From assembly GCA_003280025.1 (NCBI GenBank), contig QCGD01000002.1, positions 1 through 64,000 on the forward strand: a stretch of 64,000 nt of DNA, written 5' to 3'. A program made the translations under genes and the position numbers. The notes beneath the pieces are model-generated. The model was not told where the DNA came from. It was given only the letters and a program-made list of their open reading frames with translations, and did no database searches. Numbering within the stretch: the stretch's first letter is position 1; each line of letters opens with the position of its first letter. The stretch comes from Prochlorococcus sp. AG-363-P06 (lineage in GTDB: Bacteria > Cyanobacteriota > Cyanobacteriia > PCC-6307 > Cyanobiaceae). Positions 1-8,278 of this stretch are shown one piece after another.

Positions 1-493
1 AGATAGAGAAGGTAATGATTTAGAGGTAAGAAGAATACCTAATTTCTTTGAAAACTTCCCAGTCATACTTGAAGATAAAGAAGGTAATGTAAGGGCCGAT
101 ATTCCATTTAGAAGAGCTGAAGCCAAGTATTCATTTGAACAAACTGGTATCACAGCAACTATTTATGGTGGAGATCTCAATGGTCAAACATTTACAGATC
201 CAGCCGTAGTTAAAAGATTAGCCAGAAAAGCACAGCTTGGCGAAGCATTTAAGTTTGACAGAGAAACTTATAAATCTGATGGTGTATTCCGAAGCTCTCC
301 AAGAGCATGGTTTACTTATGCCCATTTATGTTTCGGATTGTTGTTCTTATTTGGTCACTGGTGGCATGCTTCAAGAACCCTATACAAAAACAACTTTGCT
401 GGTATTGATTCTGACATAGGCGACCAAGTTGAATTTGGTCTATTCAAGAAGCTTGGTGACGAAACCACTAGAAGAATCCCAGGAAGGGTTTAA
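1..493 (+). CDS. psbB: Photosystem II CP47 chlorophyll apoprotein, C-terminal part
   Basis: The gene runs in from the left edge and ends at a TAA at 491-493, so only about the last 163 residues are visible. CP47 is an inner antenna protein of the photosystem II core in the thylakoid membrane, binding chlorophyll a and passing energy to the reaction centre. The readable part begins inside the large lumenal loop ([20 protein letters not shown]), followed by the last membrane helix ([20 protein letters not shown], with helix histidines) and the stromal tail ending in TRRIPGRV. psbT follows after 23 bases, the usual cyanobacterial order. Family assignment is secure; the start lies outside the window. 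Confidence 0.97.
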   Translation, partial: DREGNDLEVRRIPNFFENFPVILEDKEGNVRADIPFRRAEAKYSFEQTGITATIYGGDLNGQTFTDPAVVKRLARKAQLGEAFKFDRETYKSDGVFRSSPRAWFTYAHLCFGLLFLFGHWWHASRTLYKNNFAGIDSDIGDQVEFGLFKKLGDETTRRIPGRV

Positions 494-516
494 ACTAAAC
501 TTTATTATTTATTCTC

Positions 517-615
517 ATGGAAGCTTTTGCTTACGTTCTTATTTTAACTCTTGCAGTTGTTACTTTATTTTTTGCCGTCGCTTTTAGAGATCCTCCTAAA
601 TTTGATAAAAAATAA
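517..615 (+). CDS. psbT: Photosystem II protein T
   Basis: A 32-residue protein beginning [19 protein letters not shown] and ending in a short charged tail (RDPPKFDKK). It is a single transmembrane helix plus stromal tail, the normal size and form of PsbT, which sits at the dimer interface of the photosystem II core. It lies 23 bases after psbB on the same strand and is followed at once by a strong hairpin terminator, so psbB-psbT are probably co-transcribed and end here. Confidence 0.96.
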   Translation: MEAFAYVLILTLAVVTLFFAVAFRDPPKFDKK

Positions 616-622
616 AATTTTA

Positions 623-653
623 AAACCCTCTTTATAAAGAGGGTTTTTTTTTT
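623..653 (+). terminator. Rho-independent terminator after psbB-psbT
   Basis: An inverted repeat (AACCCTC, a short AT loop, GAGGGTT) is followed directly by a run of about ten T. It lies seven bases after the psbT stop and has the classic intrinsic terminator form on the + strand. Confidence 0.9.
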
Positions 654-716
654 CCTACTTTTCATAAGTGTGATATTAATCTAGTATTAGGGTTAAGGAT
701 TGTCTTATTTCGGTAT

Positions 717-1196
717 ATGCAGTGTCCAACCTGTCAAAACACAGATAGTAGAGTTTTGGAGTCTAGATCAGCTGATACTGGTAAAAGTGTTAGAAGAAGG
801 AGAGAGTGTTTAAACTGCACCTTTAGATTTACCACTTATGAAAGAGTTGAAACAATGCCAATTTCTGTAATTAAGAAAGATGGAAGTAGAGAATTATTTA
901 ATAAAGATAAATTAGTTACTGGTATATCAAGAGCCTGCGAAAAAACAACCTTTACAAGTGAATCTATTATTAACTTTGTTGATGGGATTGAATCTCAAAT
1001 TATACAAGAATCAAATAAAGATATTAAATCTTCTCGTATTGGTGATTTAATACTTAAAGGCTTAAGGAAAGAAAACGAAGTTGCTTATATAAGATATGCT
1101 TCAGTTTATAGGAAATTTAATGGGGTGAAAGATTTTATTTCCACTCTTGAATCTTTAAAAGGAAATGCAAAAAATGAATTAGCATCAATTTTATAA
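717..1196 (+). CDS. nrdR: Transcriptional repressor NrdR
   Basis: A 159-residue protein with the two NrdR domains in order: an N-terminal zinc ribbon with cysteines at 3, 6, 31 and 34 (CPTC and CLNC) and an ATP-cone from about residue 49 ([18 protein letters not shown]). NrdR senses ATP/dATP and represses ribonucleotide reductase genes. Length and arrangement match the family. It starts with ATG about 60 bases past the psbT terminator and should have its own promoter. No ribonucleotide reductase gene lies nearby, so its target is elsewhere in the genome. Confidence 0.95.
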   Translation: MQCPTCQNTDSRVLESRSADTGKSVRRRRECLNCTFRFTTYERVETMPISVIKKDGSRELFNKDKLVTGISRACEKTTFTSESIINFVDGIESQIIQESNKDIKSSRIGDLILKGLRKENEVAYIRYASVYRKFNGVKDFISTLESLKGNAKNELASIL

Positions 1197-1244
1197 AAAA
1201 TTCAGCATATGAAAGTGTAGAATATTAAATACAAATAATTTTTT

Positions 1245-1294
1245 GCTATTAGTTTGCAGGCTAATAGCATTCCTTTCTAACTACCTAAGGTAGT
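1245..1294 (+). promoter_or_regulatory. Two-hairpin leader upstream of rpsA
   Basis: Two perfect inverted repeats follow each other just before the ribosomal protein S1 gene: GCTATTAG at 1245-1252 with CTAATAGC at 1261-1268, and ACTACC at 1280-1285 with GGTAGT at 1289-1294. The start codon comes 14 bases later. Neither hairpin has a T run, so they do not look like terminators. E. coli S1 is known to regulate its own translation through leader structure; a comparable role here is an inference. Confidence 0.5.
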
Positions 1295-1308
1295 CTGCGA
1301 TTTAACAA

Positions 1309-2388
1309 ATGAGCGAAAATTCTTCTCAACCTGTAAAAGAAATTCTTAGCGATCAAGAAATTAACAATTCATCTGAATTAGATAAGAATTTAGAATCTTC
1401 AGAAAAAGGCGATTTATCATACAAAACAGAGGAAATACCATCAGCAGATTCTTCCTCAAGTAGAAACAATGATCTTGATAATGCAGGGTTTACTCAAGAA
1501 GAATTTGCATCACTACTCGGGAAATATGATTATAATTTTAAACCTGGTGACCTAGTGAAAGGAACAGTTTTTGCTCTAGAGCCTAAAGGAGCGATGATAG
1601 ATATAGGTGCAAAAACTGCTGCTTTTATGCCTGTGCAAGAGGTTTCAATAAATAAAGTTGAGGGGTTAAGTGATGTTTTACAGCCTTCAGAACATAGAGA
1701 ATTCTTCATAATGAGCGAGGAGAATGAAGATGGACAATTAGCCCTATCAATTAGAAGAATAGAGTATCAAAGGGCATGGGAAAGAGTTAGACAATTACAA
1801 AAAGAAGATGCCACTATTTATTCGGAAGTATTCGCAACCAATAGGGGTGGTGCTTTAGTAAGAGTGGAAGGTTTAAGAGGCTTTATCCCTGGATCCCATA
1901 TTAGTGCCCGCAAAATAAAAGATGACCTAGAAGGTGAATATCTACCATTAAAGTTTCTTGAAGTCGATGAAGAAAGAAACAGATTAGTTTTAAGTCACAG
2001 AAGAGCCCTTGTTGAGAAGAAAATGAATAGGTTAGAAGTGGGAGAAGTTGTTGTCGGTTCTGTTAAAGGAATAAAGCCTTATGGAGCGTTTATTGATATT
2101 GGAGGAGTAAGTGGTCTTTTACATATTTCTGAAATCAGTCATGAACATATTGAGACACCTCACAACATTTTAAACGTAAATGACCAGATGAAAGTAATGA
2201 TTATAGATTTAGATGCAGAAAGAGGCAGAATATCTTTATCTACCAAAGCACTTGAACCAGAACCAGGCGACATGTTAAGCGATCCCCAGAAAGTATTTAG
2301 TAAAGCTGAAGAAATGGCTGCCAAATATAAGCAAATGCTATTTGAGCAAACTGATGATAATGAAGAGCTACAAGGAGAAACAGTTTAA
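1309..2388 (+). CDS. rpsA: 30S ribosomal protein S1
   Basis: A 359-residue protein with three S1 RNA-binding (OB-fold) domains: about residues 79-150 (GDLVKGTVFALEPKGAMIDI), 165-230 (GALVRVEGLRGFIPGSHI) and 246-315 (GSVKGIKPYGAFIDIGGVSG). The first 70 residues are an acidic, serine-rich extension. Three domains rather than the six of E. coli is usual for cyanobacteria and plastids. S1 binds mRNA on the small ribosomal subunit and helps initiation where Shine-Dalgarno sequences are weak, which fits this genome. Cyanobacteria often carry a second S1-like gene, so this may be one of two copies. Confidence 0.93.
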   Translation: MSENSSQPVKEILSDQEINNSSELDKNLESSEKGDLSYKTEEIPSADSSSSRNNDLDNAGFTQEEFASLLGKYDYNFKPGDLVKGTVFALEPKGAMIDIGAKTAAFMPVQEVSINKVEGLSDVLQPSEHREFFIMSEENEDGQLALSIRRIEYQRAWERVRQLQKEDATIYSEVFATNRGGALVRVEGLRGFIPGSHISARKIKDDLEGEYLPLKFLEVDEERNRLVLSHRRALVEKKMNRLEVGEVVVGSVKGIKPYGAFIDIGGVSGLLHISEISHEHIETPHNILNVNDQMKVMIIDLDAERGRISLSTKALEPEPGDMLSDPQKVFSKAEEMAAKYKQMLFEQTDDNEELQGETV

Positions 2389-2447
2389 AACTACTGATAT
2401 TAGTAAAAATAGATATATCTCCAGGTACTTTTTAAAATTGATTTAAT

Positions 2448-2478
2448 AATAATTCTTAATTTAGAATCAAGAATTATT
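2448..2478 (+). repeat. Perfect 10-bp inverted repeat between rpsA and metK
   Basis: AATAATTCTT at 2448-2457 and its exact reverse complement AAGAATTATT at 2469-2478 flank an 11-base loop. It lies 60 bases after rpsA and 52 bases before metK. No T run follows, so it is a poor terminator on either strand. It could be an rpsA 3' stabilising hairpin or part of the metK leader; the sequence does not decide. Confidence 0.45.
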
Positions 2479-2530
2479 GCTTAGCACCATCAATTTAATT
2501 TAGGATTATACCTATTAACTTTAATATAAT

Positions 2531-3772
2531 ATGAGTGATTTCATCTTCACTTCTGAATCAGTAACTGAAGGCCATCCAGATAAGATATGTGATCAAATAA
2601 GCGATGCAGTTTTAGATGCTTTATTGACAGAAGATCCAGAAAGCAGAGTTGCATGCGAAACTGTTGTCAATACTGGACTTTGTTTACTTACTGGAGAAAT
2701 AACTTCAAAAGCAAAGCTTGACTATATCAAACTAGTAAGAGATGTAATTAAAAAAATTGGATATGAAGGATCAAAGGCTGGTGGTTTTGATGCTAATAGC
2801 TGCGCAGTTTTAGTAGCTCTTGACGAGCAGTCACCTGATATTTCTCAAGGGGTAAATGAAGCAGATGATATGAAAGACGATTTGGAAAACAACACAGGGG
2901 CTGGGGACCAAGGAATAATGTTTGGCTATGCCTGCGATGAGACACCTGAAATGATGCCATTGCCAATTAGCTTGGCTCATAGATTAGCAAGACAGCTTGC
3001 CAAAGTAAGACATGAAAAAGTTCTGAATTATCTACTGCCTGATGGGAAAACTCAAGTAAGTATTGATTATAAAGAAGGTATTCCAGTTTCAATAAATACC
3101 ATTTTAATTTCAACTCAGCACACTGCTGAGATTGATGGAATTACTAATGAAGCAGAAATTCGTAGAAGGATAACAGAAGATTTATGGCTCAATGTTGTAT
3201 TACCTGCTACTGAAGATTTAGAAATTAAACCAAATAGACAAAATACAAGATTCTTGGTAAACCCCACAGGTAAATTTGTAGTCGGAGGACCTCAAGGAGA
3301 TGCAGGACTTACCGGCAGAAAAATAATTGTCGATACTTATGGTGGATATGCAAGGCATGGAGGTGGTGCATTCTCAGGGAAGGATCCTACTAAAGTTGAC
3401 AGATCAGCAGCTTATGCAGCCCGATATGTAGCTAAAAGTATTGTCAAAGCAAAATTAGCCAAAAAGGCTGAAGTACAATTAAGTTATGCAATTGGAGTCG
3501 CGAAACCAATTTCAATTCTTATTGAAACTTTTGGTACAGGAGCTCTTGCTCAAGCTGATTTGACAGAACTTATTAAAAACAACTTTGATTTAAGACCTGC
3601 AGCAATAATTAAGGAATTTGATTTAAGAAATCTCCCCAAAAAAATGGGTGGTGATTTCTTCAGGGAAACAGCTTCTTACGGCCATTTTGGAAGAAATGAT
3701 CTAAAGCTTCCTTGGGAAAATGTAGAAGAAAAAGCCAACCAATTGATAGAGGCTGCTAAAGTCTTGTTTTAG
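2531..3772 (+). CDS. metK: S-adenosylmethionine synthetase
   Basis: A 413-residue enzyme that makes S-adenosylmethionine from methionine and ATP in the cytoplasm. It shows the family motifs: GHPDKIC at residues 14-20, GAGDQG at 123-128 in the ATP-binding region, and the glycine- and lysine-rich segment [19 protein letters not shown] in the C-terminal third. Cyanobacterial MetK proteins are a little longer than the 384 residues of E. coli, as here. The sugar kinase gene starts eight bases after its stop, which suggests a shared transcript. I saw no recognisable SAM riboswitch upstream. Confidence 0.97.
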   Translation: MSDFIFTSESVTEGHPDKICDQISDAVLDALLTEDPESRVACETVVNTGLCLLTGEITSKAKLDYIKLVRDVIKKIGYEGSKAGGFDANSCAVLVALDEQSPDISQGVNEADDMKDDLENNTGAGDQGIMFGYACDETPEMMPLPISLAHRLARQLAKVRHEKVLNYLLPDGKTQVSIDYKEGIPVSINTILISTQHTAEIDGITNEAEIRRRITEDLWLNVVLPATEDLEIKPNRQNTRFLVNPTGKFVVGGPQGDAGLTGRKIIVDTYGGYARHGGGAFSGKDPTKVDRSAAYAARYVAKSIVKAKLAKKAEVQLSYAIGVAKPISILIETFGTGALAQADLTELIKNNFDLRPAAIIKEFDLRNLPKKMGGDFFRETASYGHFGRNDLKLPWENVEEKANQLIEAAKVLF

Positions 3773-3780
3773 AATTTTTT

Positions 3781-5013
3781 ATGCGAGATGAATTTTTTGG
3801 AGGATTAGATTTTGGGACTAGTGGTGCAAGAATATCTATAATTAATTTAAAGAAGGAATTAAAATTTTCGAATTCAATTCCGTATGAATACGGCTTTAAA
3901 AATCCCAATTCTTGGAGTAATTCTTGTGAAAAGCTTCTAGATAGTTTACCTCTTCATATAAAAAGTAATATTGTTAAATTATCCATCTCTGGTACATCTG
4001 GAACTTTAATAGCATGCAATTTAATAGGGGATCCTATAGGAGAAGCAATACCTTATGACCAAGCATGTAATGATAATAAGAAACTTATTGAATCGTTATC
4101 TATTGGAGAAGATCATTTACAAACCCCATACAGTAGTCTGGCTAAAGCATTAAAACTCATAGATAAATATGGAAAGAATATTCTTTTAAGACATCAATCT
4201 GATTGGATAACGGGATGGTTGTTGAAAGATTGGACGTATGGAGAAGAAAGTAATAATCTTAAACTAGGCTGGGATCTAATAAAAGAATCATGGCCAAAAA
4301 GTTATCTCAATACCTCATGGTTAAAAAGTTTGCCTCTTATCATTAAAAGTGGCAAAAATATGGGCCAAATCCATTCTCACTTAGCAGAGAGGTTGAAATT
4401 AAATAAGAGAATAATATTAATATCAGGGACAACTGATTCAAATGCAGCTTTTTTAGCTGCTGGATTAGAGAAAGAAGAAGGTCTAACAGTTTTAGGGACC
4501 ACTATCGTAGTTAAAAAAATTGTTAATAAACCAATAAAAGAAAAAGGGATTACAACCCATCGGGTATTTAGGGATTGGATATGTGGAGGAGCATCAAACG
4601 CTGGATGTGGAATTTTATCTAAATTTTTTTCCGATTTGGAAATAAAAGAACTTAGCAGACAAATAAATACATCAAAAAAAACTTATATAAATCTCTTACC
4701 ACTCAATAGTAGGGGCGAAAGATTTCCAGTTAACAATCCTTTTTTGGAGCCAATTCTTAGTCCTAGGCCTGTAAGCGACTCACTTTATTTACATGCATTA
4801 TTCGAGGGACTAGCTAGGATTGAATTACAAGGGTGGGAAAAACTATATGAGATGACAGGTTCGCTTCCAAAAAGGATAATTACTATTGGTGGTGGTTCAA
4901 AAAATCCGCAGTGGAGAGCAATAAGAGAAAAAATCATTAATATACCCATAGTTTCATGCAAAAAAACAACGTCCTTTGGCACTGCTTTATTAGCACTTCA
5001 TGCAAACAAATAG
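3781..5013 (+). CDS. FGGY-family carbohydrate kinase
   Basis: A 410-residue sugar kinase of the FGGY/ASKHA fold. The N-terminal phosphate loop is GGLDFGTSGARISII near residue 7, a second domain carries GTTDSNAAFLAAGL, and the adenosine motif IGGGSKNPQW lies near the C-terminus. It is shorter than xylulokinase or glycerol kinase (about 490-500). Cyanobacterial and plant relatives of this compact form have been linked to D-ribulose or xylulose phosphorylation; I infer a pentulose substrate but cannot fix it from sequence. It follows metK by eight bases. Confidence 0.8.
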   Translation: MRDEFFGGLDFGTSGARISIINLKKELKFSNSIPYEYGFKNPNSWSNSCEKLLDSLPLHIKSNIVKLSISGTSGTLIACNLIGDPIGEAIPYDQACNDNKKLIESLSIGEDHLQTPYSSLAKALKLIDKYGKNILLRHQSDWITGWLLKDWTYGEESNNLKLGWDLIKESWPKSYLNTSWLKSLPLIIKSGKNMGQIHSHLAERLKLNKRIILISGTTDSNAAFLAAGLEKEEGLTVLGTTIVVKKIVNKPIKEKGITTHRVFRDWICGGASNAGCGILSKFFSDLEIKELSRQINTSKKTYINLLPLNSRGERFPVNNPFLEPILSPRPVSDSLYLHALFEGLARIELQGWEKLYEMTGSLPKRIITIGGGSKNPQWRAIREKIINIPIVSCKKTTSFGTALLALHANK

Positions 5014-5106
5014 TTTTGACTTTTTTAAATCTTTGAATAAGATATAAAATTTTGATGAAAGGGGTTTCACAAACTACACATATTAATTTAAAGTAGATAA
5101 GTTAGA

Positions 5107-5179
5107 GCCGGGATAGCTCAGTTGGTAGAGCAGGCGACTGAAAATCGCCGTGTCCCCAGTTCAAATCTGGGTCCTGGCA
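5107..5179 (+). tRNA. tRNA-Phe (anticodon GAA)
   Basis: A 73-base cloverleaf. The acceptor stem GCCGGGA pairs with TCCTGGC at 5172-5178 with one G-T pair, the D arm contains AGCTCAGTTGGTAGAGC, the anticodon stem GGCGA/TCGCC encloses loop CTGAAAA with anticodon GAA, and the T arm contains GTTCAAATC. The discriminator base is A. CCA is not fully encoded. A terminator follows at once. Confidence 0.97.
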
Positions 5180-5184
5180 CCTTT

Positions 5185-5213
5185 AAAAACCTGTCAAAGA
5201 CAGGTTTTTTTTA
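5185..5213 (+). terminator. Rho-independent terminator after tRNA-Phe
   Basis: Inverted repeat AAAACCTGTC / GACAGGTTTT with an AAA loop, running into a T tract, begins about five bases after the tRNA end. Orientation fits termination of the + strand tRNA transcript. Confidence 0.88.
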
Positions 5214-5237
5214 TAAACATTTTTAAATCTAAATTTT

Positions 5238-5657
5238 TCAGTCTTCAACTCTACAAACCTGACCAATTACACCCAAAATCAGTTGATCTCCATTTGGATC
5301 TCTCCAATCAGCAAAATTATTTAAACGAGTATTTAACTCATCTGTAGAAACAGAAACATCTCTAAAGGCTTTTTCAAAACAATTTATTTCCATTGTATAA
5401 ATAATATCCTGAGTAATTTCACTATGAGTCTTTGGAATAAATTTGCTCAACACTCTAACAGAACCATCTTTATTCCTTTTGATACTTTTTTTATCCCATA
5501 ATTGTTCTCCATATGCAGTTTTTGGAACTGCAACCCAATCATGAGGCAAAGCATCTGATTCCTTTATTGAAATGCCAAAAAAGAAGATTATCGAAACAAA
5601 CAAAGCCAATATATTACTGGGAAATATTGATAACCAGGTATTCTTAGTTTTATTCAT
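5238..5657 (-). CDS. Small secreted protein, possibly surface-adhesin-E-like
   Basis: A 139-residue protein of unknown function. Residues about 14-36 form one hydrophobic segment (LALFVSIIFFFGI) ending in a plausible signal cleavage region (ESDALPHDW), so it is probably exported or membrane anchored. The rest is a small mixed domain with tryptophans and two cysteines (EINCFEKAFRDV and a C-terminal GQVCRVED). The pattern of a WDKKS segment, an NCFEKAFR segment and a final cysteine resembles cyanobacterial proteins with a surface-adhesin-E-like domain, but this is a weak resemblance. It is convergent with the tRNA-Phe terminator and stands alone. Confidence 0.6.
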   Translation of the reverse strand: MNKTKNTWLSIFPSNILALFVSIIFFFGISIKESDALPHDWVAVPKTAYGEQLWDKKSIKRNKDGSVRVLSKFIPKTHSEITQDIIYTMEINCFEKAFRDVSVSTDELNTRLNNFADWRDPNGDQLILGVIGQVCRVED

Positions 5658-5891
5658 ACTATTTTCGAATTTTAGGAATCCCTAAATTAAAATTTAGAAA
5701 GTGAAAATTAATATATTTTTAGTTTTAAATTTTGATTAATTATTTACACAAGAAGTTTTTAAAAAATCAAAATTGAGAAAAACTATAAGATTAAATTTTT
5801 GTAAAAAATTTTATTGATTAGTATTTCTATTATAGATACAATCAAATATTGATTTCCACAGTTAACTCACAATAAATTGTCAGAAATAATA

Positions 5892-6527
5892 ATGAATAGA
5901 ATTCAGAAATTCCTCTCAATAGTTTTTTTTATAGCAATATTAGTTGTTGTGATTTATTTCATACAAAACTATGGCATTGAACCTCTTAGAAACAACGTAG
6001 AAAAAATGGGGATTTGGGCACCCTTTGGAATATTCATACTTAGAGGAGTAAGTATAATTTTACCCGCCCTTCCAAGTTCGGCATACTCTCTGCTCGCTGG
6101 CTCCTTATTAGGGTTTCAGAAAGGATATATAACAATTGTGTTTTCTGATATCGTTTTTTGCCAAGCAGCTTTTTTTATAGCAAGGTATTTTGGCCGTGGT
6201 CCTGTACGCCGTTTAGTAGGTTCAAAAGCAATGCAAAGGATTGAAAGTTTTAATCAAAACCAATTAGAAGAAAATTTCTTCCTAATGACAGGTCTTCTTA
6301 TGACAGGTCTTTTTGATTTTCTGAGCTATGCAATCGGTATTGGGGGAACTCGGTGGAAAATATTTACTCCAGCTTTATTAATAAGTCTTCTAATAAGTGA
6401 TTCTATTCTTGTTGCTGTTGGGGCTGGTGTCAGCCAGGGAGCAGGATTATTTCTTGGAATAGCTCTTCTAGGAATGTTTGCTTTGGCAACTATTTCAGGA
6501 TTAGCAAAAAGAAAAATTCCTAAATAA
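5892..6527 (+). CDS. TVP38/TMEM64-family (DedA-like) membrane protein
   Basis: A protein of 211 residues from ATG 5892; an in-frame TTG at 5877 would add five. Several hydrophobic helices surround the family core: the re-entrant-like segment with RGVSIILPALPSSAYSLLAG, the charged loop ARYFGRGPVRRLVG, and the segment GLFDFLSYAIGIGGTRWKIF. Such SNARE-associated/DedA-superfamily proteins sit in the inner membrane and are thought to move or scramble lipids; the exact substrate is unknown. The 219 bases upstream (5658-5876) are very AT-rich and hold no gene I can support. Confidence 0.82.
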   Translation: MNRIQKFLSIVFFIAILVVVIYFIQNYGIEPLRNNVEKMGIWAPFGIFILRGVSIILPALPSSAYSLLAGSLLGFQKGYITIVFSDIVFCQAAFFIARYFGRGPVRRLVGSKAMQRIESFNQNQLEENFFLMTGLLMTGLFDFLSYAIGIGGTRWKIFTPALLISLLISDSILVAVGAGVSQGAGLFLGIALLGMFALATISGLAKRKIPK

Positions 6528-6643
6528 ACTAATAATTAATAACTATGTAATTATTCAAGAAAGATATAACATTTTTGCAAAAAACAACAATATAAAGAAG
6601 AATTTATGTAAGAATACTAAATTGTTGATTTTAAAATTTTTAG

Positions 6644-6823
6644 ATGACTCCATTTAGACCAACATCATACGATCGCCCTGGAGAACAAATATCAACTACA
6701 CCTTCTGGATTAAAAGTTACTTCTGCAAAAAGATTAATGGTAGATTCAATGGTAAGGATGATTCAAAAAGCTACTAATCATTCAGTAGAAGATAAACTTG
6801 AAGAAGAATCTAATAACAATTAA
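6644..6823 (+). CDS. Small conserved-looking protein preceding cpeS
   Basis: A 59-residue ORF starting ATG 6644 ([20 protein letters not shown]) and ending [15 protein letters not shown] at TAA 6821-6823. It is hydrophilic, with no membrane segment, and looks like real coding sequence: a proline- and charge-rich start and an amphipathic helix ([16 protein letters not shown]). Its end overlaps the TTG start of cpeS by 26 bases, which suggests translational coupling. I do not recognise the family; position suggests a link with the phycoerythrin relic, perhaps a reduced linker or accessory protein, but that is inference. Confidence 0.6.
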   Translation: MTPFRPTSYDRPGEQISTTPSGLKVTSAKRLMVDSMVRMIQKATNHSVEDKLEEESNNN

Positions 6824-7349
6824 CCAATTTATTGAACAAAGTTTAGGAGAGTGGAAATCTACAAGAAGCACTCATTCTTTAGCTTTTCAGGAAGTTGAAA
6901 ATTCAACTAGTAAAATAACCATAAAAGATATAGAAATAAACAATAAAAAAGTAGTGGAACTTTTAAAGAAATATGATTTAACCTATAAGCCATCTGTTAT
7001 TCCCATATCAATAAGCTGGCAAGCCATCAGCGATTGGGAGGAAGATCAAACATGTGAGGAAGATCAAACTATTTTGTTATTTTTACCAAAAGATAAAAAT
7101 AAAGGGATTGTTTTACGTAATAAGGGTTATACTGAATCCGTAATTTCATCTTCAGAATATTTGATTGATCAGAATGAAAACTTACATCTTAAAACTATTT
7201 ATAATTCAACAGTTTCCGAAGAGAGAATTTGTTTTTTATCAACTCATATAAGATCAAGATATTCGGTAATTAGAAATCAAGCCAACAATGCAGTAATACA
7301 AACCTCACATACATCAGAGATCAGAAATATTTCTATTTTAAAAGATTGA
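6798..7349 (+). CDS. cpeS: CpeS/CpcS-type phycobiliprotein chromophore lyase
   Basis: A 183-residue protein of the CpeS/CpcS lipocalin-like lyase family, which attaches bilins to a conserved cysteine of phycobiliproteins. Family features: N-terminal [20 protein letters not shown], a central tryptophan-containing strand (ISWQAISDW), and the C-terminal block [19 protein letters not shown]. The likely start is TTG at 6798 inside the end of the previous ORF; no better codon precedes the family core. Residues 81-92 carry a tandem six-residue repeat ([12 protein letters not shown]) from an 18-base duplication. It converges on cpeB, overlapping its 3' end by 17 bases, and the expected substrate is that protein. 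Confidence 0.88.
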   Translation: MKKNLITINQFIEQSLGEWKSTRSTHSLAFQEVENSTSKITIKDIEINNKKVVELLKKYDLTYKPSVIPISISWQAISDWEEDQTCEEDQTILLFLPKDKNKGIVLRNKGYTESVISSSEYLIDQNENLHLKTIYNSTVSEERICFLSTHIRSRYSVIRNQANNAVIQTSHTSEIRNISILKD

Positions 7350-7860
7350 TTATTCTTGCAAATTGATAATTTGTATTAGAAATTAACTCAGGAAGGAAGC
7401 ATTTGTCTCCAGTCATCGAATTTACAGTAGATTTCAAATCAGAAATCGTTGCATCTCTCATTAGTTCAACCACTCTAATTGCATTCTTCAAAGGTACACC
7501 AAGAGCTAAATAAGTATTTTTAAGATCCTTTAAACAGCTTTTAGCTAAAACAGATTCATCATCAGTAATTAGGAGGTAAGAAACAATCCTTAAAATTATT
7601 TCTCCATCTCTTAAACAAACAGACATTTTATTAGTTGTATCTAAAGATATTTTTGAATTTACTGAATCCTGATTCTCGCAAATCATAGCAGTTACAGCAT
7701 CCGCTGCAATTGCATGAGAATTGCTTGTTATTGATTTTATTGCATCTAATCTTGAGTTTGCAGTATCTACAAATTCTTTTATATCTTCAATATTTCTATT
7801 GCTTATATCCTTTAATTCTCTATCAGTTGATAAGAGTTGATTATTCTTTGAAACTGACAT
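7333..7860 (-). CDS. cpeB: Degenerate phycoerythrin beta subunit
   Basis: A 175-residue phycobiliprotein-like protein. The core segment [10 protein letters not shown] and the bilin-binding loop [20 protein letters not shown] match phycoerythrin beta chains, with Cys82 and Cys61 in place. The usual Cys50 partner of the doubly linked bilin is replaced ([12 protein letters not shown]), and the C-terminal chromophore loop is shortened, with one cysteine left at 154. The globin-like helices are otherwise intact and the frame is open. High-light Prochlorococcus are known to keep such a reduced beta subunit without alpha; no cpeA is visible here. It may act as a minor light-absorbing or sensory protein rather than an antenna. 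Confidence 0.92.
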   Translation of the reverse strand: MSVSKNNQLLSTDRELKDISNRNIEDIKEFVDTANSRLDAIKSITSNSHAIAADAVTAMICENQDSVNSKISLDTTNKMSVCLRDGEIILRIVSYLLITDDESVLAKSCLKDLKNTYLALGVPLKNAIRVVELMRDATISDLKSTVNSMTGDKCFLPELISNTNYQFARIINLLK

Positions 7861-8045
7861 TCCTAAATTTAAATTTAAATTTTAAAAGTATAGTTTATAA
7901 CAATAGTACAATCCATGGAAAAACAGTTCAATTAAAGAATTAACGAAACTCTTCTTAATCAAAAACTTCATTTCAAAGTGATATGTGAAATACTTTAAAA
8001 ATAAAAAAATTTTTCGCTAATATACAAATATATTTCTTTAAAGTT

Positions 8046-8252
8046 GTGGATAAAAAAGATTTAAAATTATCAAAAAAACTTATTTCGTCTTATAAAAAAA
8101 GATTAGAAAAAGAAATCTTTGAAAGAAGCATGAAATTAAAAATGCCTCAGAAAAAATTTGAAGAAATAATTAATAATAATAATGAACTAATTAATTTAAA
8201 AAGAGCATTAAAACAATTAGAAGCAGAATCTAAATCTCAAAGTAAAGTCTGA
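8046..8252 (+). CDS. Small lysine-rich helical protein of unknown function
   Basis: A 68-residue ORF from GTG 8046, rich in lysine, glutamate and leucine, with no membrane segment. It is predicted helical throughout, probably a short coiled coil (FEEIINNNNELINLKRALKQLE). It ends 26 bases before the helicase gene and is likely co-transcribed with it. I do not recognise a family. The upstream gap 7861-8045 is AT-rich and holds only the start regions of this gene and the divergent cpeB. Confidence 0.55.
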   Translation: MDKKDLKLSKKLISSYKKRLEKEIFERSMKLKMPQKKFEEIINNNNELINLKRALKQLEAESKSQSKV

Positions 8253-8278
8253 ATCTTTTGATATAAAAACCTCTAAAA

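Noticed and set aside
6530-6554. AT-only inverted repeat AATAATTA/TAATTATT after the TVP38 gene.
   Set aside because: Such stems arise often by chance in AT-rich gaps, and no T tract follows.
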